Positions 22,842 to 28,100 of a stretch of 28,100 nucleotides of DNA are shown here, in pieces; position 1 is the first letter of the stretch, and every line of letters begins with the position of its first letter. The translations under genes were made by a program, and so were the position numbers. A model generated the notes under the pieces. The model had not been told where the DNA came from. It saw only the letters and a list, made by a program, of their open reading frames with translations, and did no database searches. Where the stretch lies: NCBI GenBank assembly GCA_900546245.1, contig URBY01000015.1, positions 1-28,100 on the forward strand, given 5' to 3'. Origin of the DNA: an uncultured Mycoplasmatota bacterium (GTDB lineage Bacteria; Bacillota_I; Bacilli_A; RF39; UBA660).

Positions 22842-25409
22842 ATGTATAATAAAGATATTAATGATGTTTATAAAGAATTAAATACAAGTGAAAAAGGATT
22901 AACTCTAAATGAAGTTAATAAAAGATTAAATATATATGATAAAAATATAATAAAGGAAAAGAAAAAAGAAAATATTTTCTTAAGATTTTTAAAACAATTT
23001 AAAGATATAATGATCATTATTCTTTTAGTAGTTGCACTACTCCTTTATATATATGGAGTACTATATTCTCATGAATATACAGATACGATAGTAATATTAG
23101 TTGTTGTTTTTATAAATGCAATTACTGGTTTTATTCAAGAAGAAAAAGCAAATTCTGTTATTAATGGACTAAAAAAATATGAAGCTTCAACTTGTAAAGT
23201 AAAAAGAAATGGGAAAATTGATATTGCTGATACAAGTACTTTAGTTCCAGGTGATATTATATTTTTAGAAGCTGGTGATATGGTACCTGCAGATTCTAGA
23301 ATAATTACATGTGAAAACCTAAAAGTTGATGAATCACCTTTAACAGGTGAAAGTATTCCAGTTATTAAAACAAATGAAACATTAAATAATAATTTAATAA
23401 TTCAAGATCAAAAAAATATGATTTTCTTGTCATCAAACATAACAAATGGAAAATGCATGGCAGTTGTTATAAATACTGGTATGAATACAGAAATAGGAAA
23501 AATAGCGTCTTCATTAAATAAAATATCAAATATTGAGACACCTCTTCAAATAAAAATAAAAGAAATAAGTAAAAATCTAACAATAATTGTATTTATAATA
23601 ATGATTTTTATATTTATATTAGCGCTTATTAATCACTACTCATTTCTAGAAATAATAATGCTTTGTTCTTCACTTGCGGTTGCGGCTATTCCAGAAGGAT
23701 TACCTGCGGTTATAACTATTTCATTATCTATTGGTATATCTAATCTTGCGAAAAAGAAAACGATAGTAAAACAAATGCAAGCAGTTGAAACACTAGGTTC
23801 TATTGATGTTATTTGTTCAGATAAAACAGGAACAATTACACAAAATAAAATGACTGTAAAAGAAGAAGTCATTTATGATAAAGAAATGTTAAATTATATA
23901 TGTGCACTTTGTAATGAAGGATTAATAATAAATAATGAATATAAAGGTGACCCTACTGAAACATCATTATATGGATATTTATATAAAAATAATATTGATG
24001 CGTTAAAAATTAGAAAAGAAAATAAAAGAATAATAGATGCTCCTTTTGATAGTGAAAGAAAGTTATCTACTACAATTAATAAAATCGGTGATAAAACTTA
24101 TTTGTTATGTAAAGGTAGTATTGATAATTTACTTAATAAATGTGCTTATATAAATAATAATAAAATAACTAATAAGGATATAAATGATATTAAAGATAGT
24201 GAAAAGAAACTTGCTAGTAAAGCACTTAGAGTATTAGGATTTGCATATAAAGAAATTAATGATATTCCTAAAAATGCTACTGAAGTAATTAATGAAGAAA
24301 ACAATCTTAATTTTGCTGGTTTACTTGGGATGATTGATCCACCAAGAGATACTGTTATAAAAAGTGTTGAAATGTGTAAAAATGCAGGTATTAGACCAAT
24401 AATGATTACAGGTGATTCACTAGATACTGCAAATGCTATTGCTAAAGAAATAGGAATTATAGATAACGATAATGAAGGAATACTTGGTAATGCTCTTGAT
24501 AATTATACTGATGAAGAACTTGAACAAATAGTTAAAAATTATTCTGTTTATGCAAGAGTTAATCCAGAACACAAAGAAAGAATTGTTAAAGCTTGGCAAA
24601 AAAATGGTAAAGTTGTTGCTATGACAGGAGATGGAGTTAATGATGCTCCAGCTATTAAAGATGCACATGTTGGTGTTGGTATGGGAATAACTGGTACAGA
24701 TGTAACAAAATCAGCCGCAGATATCGTACTTATGGATGATTCATTCTCAACAATAATAATTGCTGTTGAAGAAGGAAGAAGAATATATAATAACATTAGA
24801 AATAATATTGTTTACTCATTATCTAGTAATTTTGCTGAAATATTTACAATAATTATTGGATTACTTTCCGGCAACACAATACTTTTACCAATATATATAT
24901 TATTTATTGATTTAGTAACTGATTCTGTTCCAAGCATATGTTTAGCATTTGAAAAAAGTGAAAAAAATATTATGAGTCAAAAACCAAGAGGTCTTAACAA
25001 ATCATTATTTACACCATTTATAAAATCTTGCTTTATATCATCAGCAATTGTCGAAACATTATTTGTTTGTTTAACTTACTTTATATCTTTAAAATTATAT
25101 AATAATGAAATTGCAATGAGTCTTGCCCTTTTATCTATGGTTGTACAAGAAATTATTTATTCTATATCTTGTAGAAATTTAAAAGAACCAGTATTCAAGC
25201 AAGGAATATTTTCTAATAAAGTAATGAATATTGGACTAACTATAATAACATTAATTGAACTTCTAGTATTTATGACTCCTCTTGGTAAAATAATAAGTGT
25301 TGAAAGTATTAAACCAAGTTTAGTATTGATTATATTTTTAATAAATAGTTCTTCATTTATAATTTATGAACTGTTAAAACCATTACTAAAAAAAGTATTT
25401 AAAGACTAA
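22842..25409 (+). CDS. Cation-transporting P-type ATPase, Ca2+ (PII) type
   Basis: An 855-residue P-type ATPase that pumps a cation, most likely Ca2+, out of the cell. The N-terminal cation-ATPase domain, the actuator motif TGES (168-171), the phosphorylated Asp327 in SDKTGT, the nucleotide domain, and the hinge TGDGVNDAPA are all present. Ion-site residues match the Ca2+ pump group: PEGLP in M4 (284-288), NFAE in M5, and DLVTD in M6, where SERCA has NLVTD. About ten membrane segments are visible. The start follows AGGAG. It has its own promoter and terminator. The Asn to Asp change in M6 may alter selectivity, so the ion is inferred, not proven. Confidence 0.93.
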   Translation: MYNKDINDVYKELNTSEKGLTLNEVNKRLNIYDKNIIKEKKKENIFLRFLKQFKDIMIIILLVVALLLYIYGVLYSHEYTDTIVILVVVFINAITGFIQEEKANSVINGLKKYEASTCKVKRNGKIDIADTSTLVPGDIIFLEAGDMVPADSRIITCENLKVDESPLTGESIPVIKTNETLNNNLIIQDQKNMIFLSSNITNGKCMAVVINTGMNTEIGKIASSLNKISNIETPLQIKIKEISKNLTIIVFIIMIFIFILALINHYSFLEIIMLCSSLAVAAIPEGLPAVITISLSIGISNLAKKKTIVKQMQAVETLGSIDVICSDKTGTITQNKMTVKEEVIYDKEMLNYICALCNEGLIINNEYKGDPTETSLYGYLYKNNIDALKIRKENKRIIDAPFDSERKLSTTINKIGDKTYLLCKGSIDNLLNKCAYINNNKITNKDINDIKDSEKKLASKALRVLGFAYKEINDIPKNATEVINEENNLNFAGLLGMIDPPRDTVIKSVEMCKNAGIRPIMITGDSLDTANAIAKEIGIIDNDNEGILGNALDNYTDEELEQIVKNYSVYARVNPEHKERIVKAWQKNGKVVAMTGDGVNDAPAIKDAHVGVGMGITGTDVTKSAADIVLMDDSFSTIIIAVEEGRRIYNNIRNNIVYSLSSNFAEIFTIIIGLLSGNTILLPIYILFIDLVTDSVPSICLAFEKSEKNIMSQKPRGLNKSLFTPFIKSCFISSAIVETLFVCLTYFISLKLYNNEIAMSLALLSMVVQEIIYSISCRNLKEPVFKQGIFSNKVMNIGLTIITLIELLVFMTPLGKIISVESIKPSLVLIIFLINSSSFIIYELLKPLLKKVFKD

Positions 25410-25438
25410 ATAGTGTACTCTAAGTATACTATTTTTTT
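25408..25438 (+). terminator. Terminator after the P-type ATPase gene
   Basis: An 11-bp stem AAATAGTGTAC / GTATACTATTT (one G-T pair, 5-nt loop) overlaps the stop and is followed by Ts. Confidence 0.85.
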
Positions 25439-25541
25439 GTGTAATTTATTTTTATATAGTTAGATTTATTTAATCCTACGATTCATAGGGTGACATATTT
25501 ATAAATTTATAATACCATTGTTTTTGAAAGAAGGAATTCTT

Positions 25542-26189
25542 ATGAATAAAAATTATACTAATTATTATTTTTTCATCATGGCATTATTTTTTATTACGTA
25601 TAACATAATATTTAAAAGTTTAAAAATAAGTGGTTCATTATATAAATTGTTTATGATTTCACTTATAATTATTAATTCTATTATATTATTCATTTTAAAT
25701 AAGAAAATTAGTTTAAAAAAAATAATACTTATTATCTATATATTTACCATTGTTAAATCAAAAAATCAGTTACAATTCTTTTTTGCGCTTTCTAATATTA
25801 TTATTTTATGTATAATCGGTTTTCAAGAAAGCAACCTTATTAAAACTATTTCTCTTTTTATTTTAATAATCACACTAACATATTTTTTACCTTTATTATT
25901 TGCATTCTTATTAGAATTTGGCACTGAATTAGATGAAGATGTATATATAAATAAAATATATGAAGATACACATTATTATTGTAATAAAAATTATGAAATA
26001 TATTCTTATTCATATAGTGCGGGCGATGTTTTTCATTATAGTATAGGCAAACATTATGATTTTTTAAATATAAATGATATAATACATATAACATATAGTG
26101 AACAAAACGAAGTTAAAAAATATGATTATGATAATTATTTGAAAAAACATAAATGTAGATTGGTTGGTGATATAAATGGATCTAAATAA
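25542..26189 (+). CDS. Hypothetical membrane protein upstream of XRE-VanZ gene
   Basis: A 215-residue protein that I do not recognise. The first 135 residues form about five hydrophobic segments; the last 80 are soluble, with many Tyr, Asp and Lys (EDTHYYCNKNYEIYSYSYSA). ATG 25542 follows GAAGGAAT; an earlier in-frame TTG at 25518 has no such site. It overlaps the next gene by 14 bp, so the two are surely one unit and may act together at the membrane. TATAAT at 25508-25513 could be its -10, but no good -35 is seen. Confidence 0.72.
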   Translation: MNKNYTNYYFFIMALFFITYNIIFKSLKISGSLYKLFMISLIIINSIILFILNKKISLKKIILIIYIFTIVKSKNQLQFFFALSNIIILCIIGFQESNLIKTISLFILIITLTYFLPLLFAFLLEFGTELDEDVYINKIYEDTHYYCNKNYEIYSYSYSAGDVFHYSIGKHYDFLNINDIIHITYSEQNEVKKYDYDNYLKKHKCRLVGDINGSK

Positions 26190-27057
26190 AATATCTAGTT
26201 TAATCAAGAAAAAAAGAAAGAGTCTTGGAATAACTCAAACTGAATTAGCAAATAAATTATTTGTTACAGAAAAAGCAGTTTCAAGATGGGAAACCGGAAG
26301 AGGTACTCCTGATATATCTTTATTAATTCCTCTTTCAAAAGAACTTAATATAGATGTATCTGAACTATTAAATGGTGAAGAAAATAATATAGAAAAAGTA
26401 ATTGAATATAATGAAAAATCAAAGAAATACAAATATAATTTTCAATTTAAATTAATTATCTTATTTTATATATTATCCATATTAACATTTTTATTCTATT
26501 TAAAATTTGAATATAATCCAAATATAGAAATTAACTATTTTATTAGATTATCAATAATAGTTATTGCTTCTCTATTTATATTTATTGGAAACAAAATATA
26601 TAGTAATAATTATGTAGAAAAAATAGAAGATAAAAATAAAATAAAAAAATTATCACAAACAATAATATTTATTTACTATATTATTTTGATATTTAATATG
26701 GTCTTTTTCGCAAGATATAATGTTGTTAATGATTATAATCTAATTCCTTTTAAATCTATAAGTAATATATTAAAAAATGGAAATACCTACTCTATTATTA
26801 TAAATATATTTGGAAATTTATTTGTATTTATGCCACTAGAATATTTTTTAATAGAATTATTTAAAGTACGAAAATTTCCATTAAATTTTATAATATCATT
26901 TTTTATTATACTTTTAATAGAAGTATTTCAATTTATTTTTAAGGTTGGCGTATTAGATATAGATGATTTAATATTATGCACTCTTGGAATGATGATTTTT
27001 TATATTTGTTATAACTTGATAAATAAAAAATTGCATAGTAAAAAAGATGATAATTAA
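26176..27057 (+). CDS. XRE-type regulator fused to a VanZ-like membrane domain
   Basis: A 293-residue fusion. Residues about 5-65 are a Cro/C1-type helix-turn-helix (GITQTELANKLFVTEKAVSR, then WETGRGTPDISLLIPLSKEL). A linker is followed by membrane segments at about 90-180. The C-terminal part (about 190-285) is VanZ-like: YNLIPFKSI, NIFGNLFVFMPLEYF, LIEVFQF and GVLDIDDLILCTLG. VanZ lends low-level teicoplanin resistance in enterococci; the general role of the domain is unclear. The fusion would be a membrane-held DNA-binding protein. The start lies inside the previous gene (14 bp overlap) with GGTGAT in front. Confidence 0.88.
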   Translation: MDLNKISSLIKKKRKSLGITQTELANKLFVTEKAVSRWETGRGTPDISLLIPLSKELNIDVSELLNGEENNIEKVIEYNEKSKKYKYNFQFKLIILFYILSILTFLFYLKFEYNPNIEINYFIRLSIIVIASLFIFIGNKIYSNNYVEKIEDKNKIKKLSQTIIFIYYIILIFNMVFFARYNVVNDYNLIPFKSISNILKNGNTYSIIINIFGNLFVFMPLEYFLIELFKVRKFPLNFIISFFIILLIEVFQFIFKVGVLDIDDLILCTLGMMIFYICYNLINKKLHSKKDDN

Positions 27058-27071
27058 TTTTATCACTTTTT
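27041..27071 (+). terminator. Terminator after the XRE-VanZ gene
   Basis: The stem TGATAA / TTATCA, extended by AAAAAG / CTTTTT with one bulged A, has a 6-nt loop and ends in Ts. It lies over the stop codon. Confidence 0.75.
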
Positions 27072-27083
27072 ACTTTATAAAAT

Positions 27084-27473
27084 CTATTCCTCTATATAAA
27101 AATATATAGTTGCAAAATATTCTTCATTTGCGACTAGTGCATCATTAGTAAGGTCAAGTGATGGTCCTTTTTCTTTTGACCAATTAAGATCTTCAAAATT
27201 AACTATTCCTTCATTATTTTTCCCAGTATAAACTATAGTTGGTGTACTTGTTAATATTATAGTTTCATCATCAAATTTTTTAAATACAAGTGCATTTTCA
27301 AGTGTATATCCAAGTGATGATGTTAGTGGATTATTTATATATGCATATAACTTCCAATCTGAACTACTTAATCTACTATCTACAATCTTTGTTTTTAAAT
27401 CACTTACTTTTGGAAAATATAAGTATCCACTATTGGAACAAAAGAAAAATCAATAGAAGGATTTGCATCTAAC
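27084..27473 (-). pseudogene. 3' remnant of a WxL-type surface protein gene, frameshifted
   Basis: After the stop of the DHH frame, a second minus-strand frame runs open to TAG 27084. It encodes KVSDLKTKIVDSRLSSSDWK and onward to EEYFATIYFYIEE. The SDWKLYA motif is the WxL of that domain, the TPTIVYTG strand and the final EEYFATIYF segment are typical of the C-terminal WxL fold that binds peptidoglycan. The end of the other frame, LDANPSIDFSFVPIVDTYIF, reads like the preceding part of the same domain; one base missing in the A run 27414-27417 separates them. So this domain entered the DHH frame by a fusion near 27474. No start or signal peptide belongs to it. Confidence 0.6.
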
Positions 27474-27967
27474 AAAGTTAATTCATGAGGCATATCTTCA
27501 TTATATTTAGTTTTCCATTCCCAGGTATCATATTTTCTTGTTAACTCTGAAAATTCTCCTACTATCTTTGTATCTCTATCAATAAAATAGTTATTTACTA
27601 AATATTCATAAAATAAGCTCGTACCACTACATAGTCCTTGATCATCAGAAATTTTTATCGTTGTAAATGGATATTTGTTAAAATCTCCTTTTAAAGCTGA
27701 TTCATGATGATCAAACACAAAAAATTTGTCCTTTAATTGTTTATCATTTGCAATTTTTGATAATGTTGGTTCTTCAAGCCATAAATCTGTTATAAAAATT
27801 TTATCATTATTATAAATACTTCCATTATCATAATATTTTGATACTTCATTTTGTAAATTAAAAGTTTCACATAATACGTAATCAACTTCGCTAAAAGATA
27901 ATTTTGCCAATACTACATTTCCCATACCATCAATATCACTCTTGTGCGTAAATAATAATACCTTCAT
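27404..27967 (-). CDS. DHH-family phosphoesterase (NrnB-like), truncated by fusion
   Basis: The N-terminal 165 or so residues are a DHH-family phosphoesterase: HKSDIDGMGNVVLAK has the DxDG metal site, FITDLWLEE the second Asp, and FVFDHHES the DHH motif; EFSELTRKYDTWEW follows as in NrnB-type oligoribonucleases. Then the frame runs into LDANPSIDFSFVP, which belongs to a WxL-type surface domain, and stops at 27404. The C-terminal DHHA1 part is missing, so the enzyme is probably inactive. Full family members are about 400 residues. ATG 27967 has a weak site (GAGAAG). A strong sigma-A promoter lies upstream. Confidence 0.75.
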   Translation of the reverse strand: MKVLLFTHKSDIDGMGNVVLAKLSFSEVDYVLCETFNLQNEVSKYYDNGSIYNNDKIFITDLWLEEPTLSKIANDKQLKDKFFVFDHHESALKGDFNKYPFTTIKISDDQGLCSGTSLFYEYLVNNYFIDRDTKIVGEFSELTRKYDTWEWKTKYNEDMPHELTLLDANPSIDFSFVPIVDTYIFQK

Positions 27968-28001
27968 TTATTTCAACTTCTCATATATAATGTTTATGTT
28001 T

Positions 28002-28030
28002 ATTATAACATAAGGAATATCCTTTATCAA
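28002..28030 (-). promoter_or_regulatory. Sigma-A promoter of the DHH gene with operator-like repeat
   Basis: On the minus strand TTGATA (28025-28030) and TATAAT (28002-28007) are 17 bp apart. The spacer holds the inverted repeat AAGGA-N3-TCCTT (28012-28024), a possible repressor site. Confidence 0.72.
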
Positions 28031-28100
28031 ATTAAAATATACTATTAAAATGTCAATAATTTAGGAAAATGTCTCAAAAATTTTTAAACATTAACGGGAA

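Noticed and set aside
24548..24796. Minus-strand open frame in the P-type ATPase gene
   Set aside because: Shadow of the conserved GDGVND region of the ATPase.
25440..25541. Riboswitch or small RNA before the membrane protein gene
   Set aside because: Only a weak CCTA/TAGG pairing was seen; nothing matches a known class.
1..28100. Mollicutes-type genetic code (TGA = Trp)
   Set aside because: TGA ends the spoIIAA-like gene (21269) and the HD gene (9673), and Trp residues are encoded by TGG.

Overview
The window is very AT-rich DNA (about a quarter G+C by eye) from a low-GC Gram-positive bacterium. Three gene groups point to an endospore former of the Bacillota: a ger(A-C-B) germinant-receptor operon, a spoVAC-spoVAD-spoVAE operon for dipicolinate transport, and a sporulation sigma factor (SigF type) preceded by a SpoIIAA-like STAS gene. 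TGA is used as a stop and Trp is read from TGG, so this is the standard bacterial code, not the Mycoplasma code. Gene content, base composition and short proteins fit an uncultivated gut lineage of Bacilli/Erysipelotrichales type; that placement is inference. No tRNA, rRNA, CRISPR array, insertion sequence or phage module was recognised.

Layout. 1-1613 (minus): a Nudix hydrolase, an ECF-like sigma factor and an overlapping partial gene that leaves the window. 1689-5334 (plus): the ger operon, closed by a terminator shared with the next minus-strand pair, a DNA glycosylase (OGG type) and a membrane J-domain protein (5341-6906). 6943-7838 (plus): a small Cys-rich repeat protein behind a forespore-type promoter, then a UPF0316 membrane protein. 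7869-10198 (minus): ZIP metal transporter, family 2 glycosyltransferase and a broken HD-domain gene. 10244-15746 (minus): a heat-shock block of hsp20, htpG, a kinase-like protein and an N-domain-less clpB; htpG and clpB each have a CIRCE operator laid over the promoter. 15768-18300 (minus): DUF308 membrane protein, a papain-like amidase, a decayed gene and two orphan proteins. 18441-18743 (plus): an RNHCP-domain protein. 18766-21577 (minus): the spoIIAA-like/sigF and spoVA units. 21784-25409 (plus): DUF1307 lipoprotein, a small anchored protein and a Ca2+-type P-type ATPase, each with its own terminator. 25542-27057 (plus): a membrane protein overlapping an XRE-VanZ fusion gene. 27084-28030 (minus): the 5' part of a DHH phosphoesterase gene joined to the frameshifted 3' end of a WxL-type surface protein gene.

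How the genes fit together. The SigF-like factor would act in the forespore; GTATA-N17-[A/C]ATAATA promoters in front of spoVAC and of the Cys-rich gene match the known sigma-G/sigma-F pattern. SpoVA loads dipicolinate and the Ger receptor later triggers its release. The most notable point is that spoIIAB, the anti-sigma kinase that normally lies between spoIIAA and sigF, is absent: the two genes overlap by 4 bp, and the STAS protein has Val where SpoIIAA has its phosphorylated Ser. The best candidate for something undescribed is the forespore-promoter-driven, 13-Cys tandem-repeat protein at 6996-7250. Several apparent -1 frameshifts in A/T runs may be real decay or sequencing error.
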